Assembly (NCBI GenBank): GCA_052144935.1
Contig: JBKQPR010000308.1
Location: forward strand, 1 to 17,315
Source of the DNA: JOPF133 sp052144935
GTDB lineage: Bacteria > Acidobacteriota > Terriglobia > Bryobacterales > Bryobacteraceae
Length of the DNA: 17,315 bases
Direction: 5' to 3'
A program made the translations under genes and the position numbers. The notes below the pieces were generated by a model. The model made no database searches. It worked only from the letters and a program-made list of their open reading frames with translations, and was not told the origin of the DNA. Positions 1 to 7,061 of this stretch are shown here, piece after piece; within the stretch, counting starts at the first letter, position 1; each line of letters starts with the position of its first letter.

Positions 1-157
1 CCTCCAGCGCGGCTTCGTCGGCCTTGTCCTGCTCCAGCCCGTCCAGGTATTTCAGGAAGAGGAGCCACGAGGTCTGCTCGGTGTAGTCCAGTTCGGTGGT
101 ACAGCCGGCCTCTTTCCAGAGGACGTCATCGATGTTCTTGAAGGCTTGTTCAAACAT
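1..157 (-). CDS. hsdM: Type I restriction-modification DNA methylase subunit, N-terminal fragment (runs off window)
   Basis: Read on the minus strand from the ATG at 157-155, the frame stays open to the window edge (52 codons). It begins MFEQAFKNIDDVLWKEAGC and continues with TELDYTEQTSWLLFLKYLDG. This is the characteristic start of the HsdM N-terminal helical domain (HsdM_N) found in type I R-M adenine-N6 methylases. In the family, HsdM methylates the recognition site and pairs with HsdS (specificity) and HsdR (cleavage). The catalytic SAM domain with its NPPF/Y motif lies outside the window, so activity cannot be judged. No clear Shine-Dalgarno sequence precedes the ATG. An extended -10 promoter-like sequence lies about 90 bp upstream. 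Family assignment is firm despite the short fragment. Confidence 0.88.
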   Translation of the reverse strand, partial: MFEQAFKNIDDVLWKEAGCTTELDYTEQTSWLLFLKYLDGLEQDKADEAALE

Positions 158-247
158 GTGAGGGGTGGCCCGCGTCTATTTTGGACAACCTGCGGGCCGC
201 GCCGAAAGGTAGCCCACATGGCTCCAGGTTTCCGATCTTAGCGTTCG

Positions 248-256
248 ATTTTAGCA
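248..256 (-). promoter_or_regulatory. Possible extended -10 promoter for hsdM
   Basis: On the minus strand this reads TGCTAAAAT, an extended -10 (TGN plus a hexamer matching TATAAT at 5 of 6). It lies about 90 bp upstream of the hsdM ATG. No good -35 is visible, as extended -10 promoters often allow. This is a guess from motif and position only. Confidence 0.3.
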
Positions 257-623
257 GATGATCGGCGATTCCACAGCGCCCCAGAGAGGTTAAAATCCGG
301 CCGGCCGCCGAACGCGCACGACCCCTTCGCCGCCCAGCCGCCGGCGCGTTGGAGTCCGGCCATGGCCCCTGGCGCCGCCGGCAAAGACGGGGAACAAGCC
401 GCGCGACGGCCCACCCCGCCGCTGGGCGCCCTCTTGGCCCGCACCGCCAGGGCCTTCCCCCTCCCCTCCTGGCACTGGGCGTGCAATCTTCTCCGGCGTG
501 CTTCGACGGGCTATCGTTATCCGCTTGCTTCCAGGCTTTTTGGGGCGCGCGGCTCGTGCCAATTTCTCACACCAGTGTGGCCGCCGGGCATCACTCAAAC
601 CGGGAACGAGGCCCTCAAGCGCT

Positions 624-632
624 TGCTATACT
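624..632 (+). promoter_or_regulatory. Extended -10 promoter candidate for the NHL gene
   Basis: TGCTATACT is an extended -10 (TGN then TATACT, 5 of 6 to consensus). It ends 47 bp before the chosen ATG at 680. Its presence inside the longer open frame from 362 supports starting the protein at 680. The -35 region is poor. Confidence 0.4.
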
Positions 633-679
633 TAGGGGTTAGAACCGCATCGGGAACCGGTCTTCAACTGAAATCGCGC

Positions 680-3472
680 ATGAAGTGCATTACTGTAATC
701 CTGCTTTTTTCGGCGGTCTCGTTTGCTCAGATCGCTTCGTTTACCACTGGTCAGGCTGCCCGCCTGGTGATCGGGCAGGAAACCTTTACCAGCCAGGACA
801 CCAACTCCAGCGACATCATCATCGGTGCGCCCGCCGGCGTGGCCTATTGCGCCAACACGCTGTTGGTGGCGGACTCCAACCAGGTGGGCGCGCTTCCGTC
901 CAACAACCGCGTGCTGGTCTATCAGAACCTCTCTTCCATGCTGCCCGCGCCCACCGCGCAACTCCAGTACAACAGCAAATGCCCCGTCTGCGGGGGCCAA
1001 GCCACGGTGGTTCTCGGCCAGCCCAATTTCACCAGCACCGTCCAGCCGCTCACTTCCACCCAGAACAACCTGAACTCTCCCTCAGCCGTCTCGTGCGATG
1101 GCGTGCATGTGGCGGTGGCCGACACGAACAACAACCGGGTGCTGATCTGGAATCACATGCCCACGTTCAACGATGAGCCCGCCGACGTGGTGGTGGGCCA
1201 GCCCAATTTCACCAGCTACGCGCCCGGCATTCCGGCCACCGCCAAAACCCTGCGCGGGCCGCAGGGCGTCTGGATTCAAAACGGAAAGCTGTACATCGCG
1301 GACACCCAGGATAACCGCATCCTGATCTACAACCAGATCCCCACCGCCAACAACGCGGCCGCCGACCTGGTGTTGGGCCAGCCCAATTTCACCAGCGTCA
1401 TCACCCCCTCGTTTGCCAGCGTGTGTTGTACGACCGAGGGAACGGTCGACTTGCCCGTCGGCGCCAGTGCCACCAGCTTGTTCAACCCGGTGTCGGTAAC
1501 CACCGACGGCACGCACCTGTTCGTGGCCGATCTCGGCTACAACCGTATCCTTATCTGGAACTCTCTACCCACCGTGAACCAGGCTCCCGCCGATGTGGAA
1601 ATCGGCCAGGTGGACATGACCGGGGTGACGCCCGATAACGGCTACACGATCCCCGCCGACCTTTCCCTTGGCGTAGCCAATACCGACAGCATCGAGTTCC
1701 CCATCCTGTGTACCGTCTCGAACGGTGTGGATACCAACGGCAACCCGACGTTTCCCGCCATTTGCAACGCGACTTTGAATTTCCCCCGGTTCGCGATGGC
1801 CGTCGGGAACTCGCTGGTGGTGGCCGATGGCGGTAACGACCGGGTCCTTATCTTCAACCGGATTCCCACCGCCAACGCGGCTTCCGCCGACACCATCGTC
1901 GGGGAGATCGGCGGCACCGTGGACCAGACCACCGATGCCGTCGATTCGATGAGCACGCCTTCGCAACTGGCCTGGGATGGGACCAATCTCTACGTGGCCG
2001 ACATTTATAACCGGCGTGTGACGGTGTATAGTCTGGCCACCACCATTCTGCCCTACCAGGCGGTGCGGAATGCCGCCAACCTGAATGTCACGGCTTTCGC
2101 CACGGTCACCATAGGGGGCACCATCGCCTCCGGCAACGTCATCACTATCACCATCAATAACGTAGCGTATAACTACACAGTCAAGGCCACCGACACGCTG
2201 GACGACGTGGTCCTCGGTCTGGTGGCTGCCATCGACACCAGCAATGGCGGCACGGGCGATCCCTACGTGATGGTCACCGCCGATATCGCCACTGGGACTA
2301 CCGACCCCGAGCAGGTGGTCCTCACGTCCCTCCAGGCAGGCCCTCTGGGCAACAGCATCGCCGTTTCGTCCACGATTTCCTCGGGTTCCACCGTCACCGC
2401 CAGCGCCAGCGGAGCGAATCTCAGTGGGGGCGGAGACGCCACCAACCTCGCGCCCGGCTCGGTGGCTTCGGTTGTCGCGGGCCCGGGCACGACTCTCACC
2501 GACCAGACCGCTTCGGCCAACCCCAGCAATGGTAAGCTACCCACGGAATTGGGTGGCGTGCAGGTCTACTTCAACGGGATTGCCGCGCCTCTCTACATGG
2601 TTTCTCCCACCATGATCGACGCCCAGATTCCCTGGGAGATCAACGACACTACCAGCATCAACGCCTATGTACGGGCGGTGCTCGGCAATGGCACGATCGC
2701 CACCACCACTCCGGTGGCCGTTACGGTCGTGCCCGCCAACCCCGGCATTTACGCGCAGCCCAACACTAACCCGTCGCTCGGCTTGGTATATCACGCCTCC
2801 AGCCACGCCACCGGCCTGGTTTCCGTGGACGGCAGCGTGAACCCTAGCGACATCGCCACCATCACGATTCGCGACCGCACTTACAACTACACCGTGCAGG
2901 CGGGCGACACGCTGGACAGCATTCGCGACAACTTTGTGGTGCTGCTGAACCAGGATCCCGAAGTAAGCGCCACGGTGGCCGGGGTTTTCGACCGCATCAT
3001 CCTGACTGCCCTGGTGGCGGGGCCGGCCGGCGACAACATCCCCATCACCGCCAGCGCCAGCAGCGGGGCCGACGTGGTCATGACCGCCTTCACCGGCTCG
3101 ACTTGCTGCGCGGCCGTGGCGGGAGCGCTGGTGACTAACGGCAGCCCCGCGGTGCCCGACGAGTTTGTCTATGTGATTGCCACTGGACTGGGCCTGCCCG
3201 TGTTGACCGACACGAACTCGCCCTTTATTGTCACCGGCGTGCCGTACCCCGCCAACGGTCCGGTCACCGCGCCCCAGGAATCCGTGAACGCGATTGCCTC
3301 GGGATCCACCGCCGACGTGCTTTCGGCAACCCTGATGCCGGGTAGTGTGGGCAACTACATCGTGCTGCTTCACCTGAACGGCAGCATTGCCACCAATCAG
3401 ACCACCTCCCTGACCATCGCGCAGGATACCTACGTGAGCAACATCGTGTATTTCCCGGTGGTCAGCCAGTAA
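680..3472 (+). CDS. Secreted NHL beta-propeller protein with TIGR03437-type C-terminal domain
   Basis: The start is placed at ATG 680 because the protein then begins MKCITVILLFSAVSFAQ, a short signal peptide with an AQ cleavage site. The frame extends upstream to 362 but that part is Arg/Pro-rich and unlike a protein. Length is 930 aa. Residues about 30-455 are NHL-type propeller blades, seen as repeats of ADTNNNRVLIWN, ADTQDNRILIYN and VGQPNFTS. From about residue 460 there is a TIGR03437-type ('Solibacter C-terminal') domain, with VRNAAN, LAPGSVASV, LGGVQVYFNGIAAPLYMVSP and PDEFVYVIATGLG. It is interrupted by two homologous modules (about residues 470-590 and 710-815) sharing a YNYTV..x.DTLD core. 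An extracellular or outer-surface binding role is inferred; no catalytic residues are visible. It stands alone, divergent from hsdM and convergent with nadD. Confidence 0.85.
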   Translation: MKCITVILLFSAVSFAQIASFTTGQAARLVIGQETFTSQDTNSSDIIIGAPAGVAYCANTLLVADSNQVGALPSNNRVLVYQNLSSMLPAPTAQLQYNSKCPVCGGQATVVLGQPNFTSTVQPLTSTQNNLNSPSAVSCDGVHVAVADTNNNRVLIWNHMPTFNDEPADVVVGQPNFTSYAPGIPATAKTLRGPQGVWIQNGKLYIADTQDNRILIYNQIPTANNAAADLVLGQPNFTSVITPSFASVCCTTEGTVDLPVGASATSLFNPVSVTTDGTHLFVADLGYNRILIWNSLPTVNQAPADVEIGQVDMTGVTPDNGYTIPADLSLGVANTDSIEFPILCTVSNGVDTNGNPTFPAICNATLNFPRFAMAVGNSLVVADGGNDRVLIFNRIPTANAASADTIVGEIGGTVDQTTDAVDSMSTPSQLAWDGTNLYVADIYNRRVTVYSLATTILPYQAVRNAANLNVTAFATVTIGGTIASGNVITITINNVAYNYTVKATDTLDDVVLGLVAAIDTSNGGTGDPYVMVTADIATGTTDPEQVVLTSLQAGPLGNSIAVSSTISSGSTVTASASGANLSGGGDATNLAPGSVASVVAGPGTTLTDQTASANPSNGKLPTELGGVQVYFNGIAAPLYMVSPTMIDAQIPWEINDTTSINAYVRAVLGNGTIATTTPVAVTVVPANPGIYAQPNTNPSLGLVYHASSHATGLVSVDGSVNPSDIATITIRDRTYNYTVQAGDTLDSIRDNFVVLLNQDPEVSATVAGVFDRIILTALVAGPAGDNIPITASASSGADVVMTAFTGSTCCAAVAGALVTNGSPAVPDEFVYVIATGLGLPVLTDTNSPFIVTGVPYPANGPVTAPQESVNAIASGSTADVLSATLMPGSVGNYIVLLHLNGSIATNQTTSLTIAQDTYVSNIVYFPVVSQ
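1016..1396 (+). repeat. Three nucleotide-identical blade motifs spaced exactly 180 bp
   Basis: The 16-mer GCCCAATTTCACCAGC occurs at 1021, 1201 and 1381, each time preceded by GGCCA, so 21 bp are identical in all three. They encode the GQPNFTS motif of successive propeller blades. The exact 60-codon period and identical codon choice point to recent tandem blade duplication or gene conversion within the NHL gene. Confidence 0.85.
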
Positions 3473-3492
3473 GCCCGGATGGGGACCCGCTT

Positions 3493-3612
3493 CTCACCGC
3501 GGAGACACGGAGAACACGGAGGCTACGCGGAGAAGAGCCATAGACTCTTTATCCTCTTCTTGTCTTGTTGTTCTCTGCGTAGCCTCCGTGTTCTCCGTGT
3601 CTCCGCGGTGAG
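3493..3612. repeat. 42-bp near-perfect inverted repeat (dispersed-repeat type), 36-nt loop
   Basis: Left arm 3493-3534 and right arm 3571-3612 are reverse complements at 41 of 42 positions; the only mismatch is C versus T near the inner edge. The arms carry the CTCCGTGTTCTCCGTGTCTC / CCGCGGTGAG word family, which I recall as a dispersed repeat in acidobacterial and planctomycete genomes. A partial extra copy (CCGCGGTGAGATCTACGCCC) follows within 30 bp of the right arm. It lies between the convergent stops of the NHL gene (3472) and nadD (3638). It could terminate transcription in both directions, but no U-tract follows. Confidence 0.85.
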
Positions 3613-3637
3613 GTCTATGCCCGCCCCGCGGTGAGAT

Positions 3638-4327
3638 CTACGCCCCCCCATAGACCCGCCGCGCCCGCTCACGGACATTCGGCGGCACGAGCGTCTCCCA
3701 ATCCTCTCCCGCGGCGATCCGGCGGCGGACCTCGCTGGCGGAAATGCCTTCGTACGCGTCCCCTAGCGGCAGGGCGCGCACGGCTTCCCGCAGTTCCAGC
3801 GGCGCTATATACTCCCCGCCGCGGGCCGCCACCAGCAGGCTGAACTCCCGCAACATCCGGTGGATCGCGCCGGGCTCGCCGTAATCCCAGTTTACGGTCC
3901 GCTCGGCGGCGTCCCGGCCGCACAGGAAGCTCAGCCGCGGCCCGGCGCCGTAGGCCGCGCGGCACTCCGCGGCGATCTCGCGAAACAGACCGCCCCCGGC
4001 CGCGGCGATCGAGAACCGCGGTTCCTCCGCCAGCGCCTCCTCCAACATGGCGATCCGCTCGGCAAACGAAGCTCCCTCGTACGGTTTGTGAGGAAATTGG
4101 CGCGGCAGCACGAAGACCACCTCATCCACTACGCCCAGCGCCGTGCGGGCCAGCCCTATGTGAGCCACCGTGATTGGATTGAAAGTTCCCGCCAGGACGC
4201 CCAGATGGGAAGGAGGGGCGCCCCCTGGGGTACCCTCTGGGGTACCCTCCGGGGTGCCCTCTGGGGTGCCCTCTGGGGCGCCCTCTGGGCCGCCCCCTGG
4301 GCCCCGCGCTCTGCGGAAGAATTCCAT
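3638..4327 (-). CDS. nadD: Nicotinate-nucleotide adenylyltransferase (NadD-like)
   Basis: In the family this enzyme transfers AMP from ATP to nicotinate mononucleotide in cytosolic NAD biosynthesis. The protein has the nucleotidyltransferase signature GVLAGTFNPITVAHIGLA (about residues 43-60, including the T/HxxH motif TVAH) and the C-terminal ISASEVRRRI motif (195-204) for ATP phosphates. The start is set at ATG 4327-4325 (MEFFRRARG) rather than the upstream TTG at 4357. GAGG sits just upstream, and MEFFRR fits acidobacterial homologues as I remember them. Length is 229 aa. Oddity: residues about 12-38 form a Pro-Glu-Gly-Thr tetrapeptide run from a 12-bp minisatellite, inserted before the catalytic core. 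The core motif spacing diverges from textbook NadD (GxFDPxHxGH), so a related adenylyltransferase specificity is possible. It lies downstream of the dksA-like gene on the same strand, separated by a possible terminator. Confidence 0.78.
   Translation of the reverse strand: MEFFRRARGPGGGPEGAPEGTPEGTPEGTPEGTPGGAPPSHLGVLAGTFNPITVAHIGLARTALGVVDEVVFVLPRQFPHKPYEGASFAERIAMLEEALAEEPRFSIAAAGGGLFREIAAECRAAYGAGPRLSFLCGRDAAERTVNWDYGEPGAIHRMLREFSLLVAARGGEYIAPLELREAVRALPLGDAYEGISASEVRRRIAAGEDWETLVPPNVRERARRVYGGA
4217..4300. repeat. 12-bp minisatellite, seven units, inside nadD
   Basis: Seven tandem 12-bp units of the form GGTACCCTCTGG with small variations (GGTGCCCTCTGG, GGCGCCCTCTGG, GCCGCCCCCTGG) run from 4217 to 4300. 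Because 12 is a multiple of three, copy-number change keeps the frame. On the minus strand they encode the PEGT/PEGA run in the N-terminal extension of the NadD-like protein. Confidence 0.9.
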
Positions 4328-4462
4328 CGCCAGCCTCGCGGAAAGGCGCTCCGCCAAAGCGGAGTTTCAGGTCCTGTTGGGTGCAATCACCCAATAAACC
4401 CTACAACAGCGCCCTGTGGAGCCGCTGCATTCCGCCCGCTTGCGAGGCAGCCTGGAAACACA

Positions 4463-4491
4463 AAGGGCGCGAGTTTTGCCCCGCGCCCCTT
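4463..4491 (-). terminator. Possible intrinsic terminator after the dksA-like gene
   Basis: On the minus strand AAGGGGCGCG pairs with CGCGCCCTT across a short GGGCAAAACT-containing loop (one bulged G). It is followed by TGTGTTT. It begins 17 bp past the stop of the dksA-like gene. The trailing T-tract is weak, so this may be only partly terminating. Confidence 0.45.
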
Positions 4492-4507
4492 GCCATTCCC
4501 AATGCTC

Positions 4508-4891
4508 TTAGGCCGCCAGTAGTTCGCTGAGCGTCTCGCTGTTTTCGGTTTCGAATTCGTGCCGGTCGGCGGCTTCCTGGCACCGGATGCAGTACTTGGT
4601 CCAGGGCACCGCGTCGAGCCGTTTGGGTTTGATTTCCTCTTCGCAGTGCATGCAGATTCCATAGCTGCTATCCGCCATCCGCGCCAGTGCTCCTCGCACG
4701 TTGCGAAGCAAGCTCGATTCCCGATCCAGATTGCGGATCGCTAGTTCCCGCTCACCGGCCAGTTGCACCTCGTCGATTGCATCCGGAGTTTTTTCGATGG
4801 CGATGTCTTCCCGGTTACGGAGCCCGGCGGACAGTTCCGCCCGCTTGGCTTCCAGCATCGCTTTATATTTGTTGAGTTCGGTCTGATTCAT
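4508..4891 (-). CDS. DksA/TraR-family C4 zinc-finger transcription factor
   Basis: Family members bind the RNA polymerase secondary channel and modulate initiation, often together with ppGpp. The 127-aa protein has an N-terminal helical part with acidic residues (about 1-70) and a C-terminal zinc finger, YGICMHCEEEIKPKRLD then YCIRC. The metal-binding cysteines are C80, C83, C101 and C104, with the usual C-x2-C-x17-C-x2-C spacing. The start at ATG 4891-4889 (MNQTELNKYK) is preceded by AGAAGGGAGATGG, a good ribosome-binding site. The frame stays open upstream but there it is Lys-rich and low-complexity. Length fits the short TraR/DksA-like proteins of non-proteobacteria. It is not called dksA outright, because the acidic fingertip residues of the coiled coil cannot be assigned with certainty. 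Confidence 0.88.
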   Translation of the reverse strand: MNQTELNKYKAMLEAKRAELSAGLRNREDIAIEKTPDAIDEVQLAGERELAIRNLDRESSLLRNVRGALARMADSSYGICMHCEEEIKPKRLDAVPWTKYCIRCQEAADRHEFETENSETLSELLAA

Positions 4892-5177
4892 GGTCCATCT
4901 CCCTTCTGAGCCTGTTTTTCTTTTTTTTGTTTTCTTTAGCGTCTTCCTTCCGCAGCAATATAGACGATAAAATATGCCAAAGGTTTCACGCCACTCCATC
5001 CCTAGTAAGGGCTATCTTTTCCCGTGCTAGAGCCGACGTCGTTTGCACGAGTCCAAATACTAGCAATTTTGTTGCCAAACTTCCTGCCCGCTGATCGCCA
5101 CTGCCTGACTACCCGTCATGCATCCCCTCTTATCGGCCGGATGGTAACATTGCTTCTGGTCTTTCCCCAAAAAATCC
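4892..5177. promoter_or_regulatory. Divergent promoter region between the dksA-like and glycosyltransferase genes
   Basis: This 286-bp AT-richer spacer includes a run of T on the plus strand (4918-4936), so the dksA-like leader is A-rich. On the minus strand TATATT (4962-4957) is the most plausible -10 for the dksA-like gene, but the -35 is unclear. No convincing promoter is seen for the plus-strand gene, and no ORF is credible here. Confidence 0.35.
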
Positions 5178-6821
5178 GTGCGTCCTCGAATTAACCCGCT
5201 AGCCTCCGCCGTGTTTCTCCCGGCGGCTTGTATTTTTTTCTTTTTGGCCGGGCACGCCTTCCTGCCTCACCTCGGCATCGAAGACGACGAAACCCTCTTT
5301 GTTGACGCGATTCTCCACCCGCGCGCCGAACTGTATTCCCTACGGTTGGGCCACTCCCACGTGCCCATCATGCTGATGACCTACCTGGGAGCTTTAAAAG
5401 CCCTCATTTACGGCCCTCTATTCCGCTGGTTCGGGACGGGAGTTCGCGTCCTGCGCGAGCCCATGCTGCTGGCTGGGGTGGCCAGTCTCTACCTCTTCTT
5501 CCGCCTCCTGCGCCGCGTGGCCGGCGCCCGCGCCGCCTGCATAGGATGCGCCTTGCTGGCCGTGGATTCAGCCTATTTGCTGACCGTCTGCTTCGACTGG
5601 GGGCCGGTGGCGCTGCAACACCTGTTACTGATTGGCGGCGTTCTGCTGGCGATCGGCTTTTTCCAGGATGGGAGCGGGCGTCGTCTGGCCGCCGGCGGCT
5701 TTCTGCTGGGCCTTGCCCTGTGGGACAAAGCACTGGCCGTCTGGCTGTTGAGCGGCCTGGGGATCGCCGCGATTTTGACATTCCCGCGGCAAGTTTTTGC
5801 CGCCCTCACGCGCCGCAACGTGGCAATATTTGCCGCCGGCTTCCTGCTGGGCGCTCTGCCCCTGCTGATTTACAATGCCGGCCACCACTGGGTGACTTTC
5901 ACCGGTAATTTCCAGCGGGACACCACCCCCGGTGCGATTTCCGGTAAGTTCCGTATGCTGGTTAATACCGGTCAAGGCGACGGCCTCTTCGGTTGGATGA
6001 TCGACGAGGATTGGCAAACCCCCGCTCCGCACGCGCCCAAAGGTGCCCTGGCCGTGGTTTCTGCCAGGATTTCGGCACTTGCCGGACATCCGCGGCGGCA
6101 TCTGCTGGTCTATGCCTTCGGGCTGGCCTTGTTGTTGGCGCCCCTGGCGCGCGGAACGGCCCTGCGCACTATTCTGTTCGCCGTCATCGCCATGGCGGTC
6201 GCCTGGATCCAAATGGCCATCAACGCCAATACCGGGGGCAGTGTTCACCACACTGTGCTGCTTTGGCCCCTTCCGCAGGTGGTGATCGCCGTCTCTTTCG
6301 CCTCCGCCTCACGCCGCCTGGGCCGTGCCGGAATGCCGGCACTTGCCGCCGTGCTGGCCGTCGCCGTGCTCTCCGGCGCGCTGGTGATCAACGAATACTA
6401 CGCCGTGATGCTGCGCGACGGCGGTGCGCAGAGTTGGACCGACGCCATCTACCCCCTCTCCGGCTATCTGAAAACCGTACCCGCACCCGCCGTGATCTGC
6501 CTGGATTGGGGGATTCTCGATCCCTTGCGCCTGCTCGACCACGGCAGGCTGCCGCTCGAAATGCGCCCCGACTCGCTCGCCCGCCCCGAGATGACCGAGG
6601 GCGACCGCGCGTACGTGGCCTTCCGCATCTCCGATCCGGCCAATGTTTTCATCGCCCACACCAAAGACTACGAGTTCTTCCCCGGCGCCGCGCCGAACCT
6701 GGCCCGCTTCGCCGCGCAATCCGGCTACACCCGCCAGACCGTGGCGGTGATCCCGGACAGTTACGGACGGCCGGTTTACGAGGTCTACCGCTTCGCGGCT
6801 ACCGCTCTAAAACTCCCTTAG
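5178..6821 (+). CDS. Integral membrane GT-C glycosyltransferase (ArnT/PMT-like, GT39/GT83 type)
   Basis: The protein has 547 aa and many hydrophobic helices. The first membrane segment is AVFLPAACIFFFLAGHAFL (about 11-29), followed at once by IEDDETLF (34-41). That acidic pair or triplet in the first extracytoplasmic loop is the hallmark of GT-C enzymes, which take sugars from polyprenyl-phosphate donors. Further segments lie around 95-115, 125-160, 170-205, 215-230 and 310-400. A soluble C-terminal tail follows, ending in PDSYGRPVYEVYRF. Acceptor and sugar are unknown. The start is GTG 5178; it is kept because it leaves the first membrane helix complete, although no Shine-Dalgarno sequence is obvious. 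A mutated second copy of its 3' end is found at about 7948-8077. Confidence 0.75.
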   Translation: MRPRINPLASAVFLPAACIFFFLAGHAFLPHLGIEDDETLFVDAILHPRAELYSLRLGHSHVPIMLMTYLGALKALIYGPLFRWFGTGVRVLREPMLLAGVASLYLFFRLLRRVAGARAACIGCALLAVDSAYLLTVCFDWGPVALQHLLLIGGVLLAIGFFQDGSGRRLAAGGFLLGLALWDKALAVWLLSGLGIAAILTFPRQVFAALTRRNVAIFAAGFLLGALPLLIYNAGHHWVTFTGNFQRDTTPGAISGKFRMLVNTGQGDGLFGWMIDEDWQTPAPHAPKGALAVVSARISALAGHPRRHLLVYAFGLALLLAPLARGTALRTILFAVIAMAVAWIQMAINANTGGSVHHTVLLWPLPQVVIAVSFASASRRLGRAGMPALAAVLAVAVLSGALVINEYYAVMLRDGGAQSWTDAIYPLSGYLKTVPAPAVICLDWGILDPLRLLDHGRLPLEMRPDSLARPEMTEGDRAYVAFRISDPANVFIAHTKDYEFFPGAAPNLARFAAQSGYTRQTVAVIPDSYGRPVYEVYRFAATALKLP

Positions 6822-6853
6822 GGGTGGCTTCGAAAGGAATCGCTGAGGTCGCC

Positions 6854-6922
6854 GGGTTGACAGACGGGGTGCGCTCTGCGTCTTTGTGGGACAGGCTCTT
6901 TCGCCTGTCAACCCTGTCAACC
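6854..6922. repeat. Nested inverted repeats (GACAGGC / GGTTGACAG type)
   Basis: GGGTTGACAG (6854-6863) is the perfect inverse of CTGTCAACCC (6905-6914). Inside it, GACAGGC (6890-6896) pairs with GCCTGTC (6903-6909) across a 6-nt loop. The two stems share bases, so they are mutually exclusive. A further TGTCAACC copy follows at 6915-6922. I recall similar GACAGGC..GCCTGTC words as dispersed in solibacterial genomes. It lies between the glycosyltransferase stop and the merR promoter and may act as a terminator. Confidence 0.7.
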
Positions 6923-7019
6923 GATTCCTTTACTGTGCGCTCCCCGGCTCCGGCGCGCTTCAGAGCCTTGCCCAGGGGCGCCCGGAAGGGGCTATTTGCG
7001 GAAAGCGCGTTAGACTGAC

Positions 7020-7050
7020 TTGACCTGTCTAACACTACAGGGTTGAGACT
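7020..7050 (+). promoter_or_regulatory. MerR-type promoter/operator upstream of the MerR gene
   Basis: A -35-like TTGACC (7020-7025) is separated by 19 bp from a weak -10, GAGACT (7045-7050). The long spacer holds a dyad, ACCTGT (7023-7028) with ACAGGGT (7037-7043). An over-long spacer with a central dyad is the classic MerR-family operator layout. It lies 11 bp before the regulator's ATG, so autoregulation is inferred. Confidence 0.5.
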
Positions 7051-7061
7051 GAGGAAGAGCG

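Larger units (their letters stand above)
158..679. other. Divergent intergenic region, no gene seen
   Basis: This is 522 bp between hsdM (minus) and the NHL gene (plus). Several frames are open here, as expected for GC-rich DNA, including an in-frame upstream extension of the NHL gene from 362. None encodes a recognisable protein. The only signals I see are the two promoter candidates listed separately, one facing each way. Confidence 0.6.

Noticed and set aside
362..679. In-frame N-terminal extension of the NHL gene (106 extra residues).
   Set aside because: It is Arg/Pro-rich with no domain, contains a promoter-like -10, and would bury a clear signal peptide that starts at 680.
2537..3373. 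278-aa minus-strand frame rich in His, Gly and Arg.
   Set aside because: Shadow of the NHL/TIGR03437 gene; composition is typical of antisense GC-rich coding DNA.
4217..4300. Considered as a CRISPR-like array.
   Set aside because: 12-bp units with no spacers, in frame inside nadD: a minisatellite.
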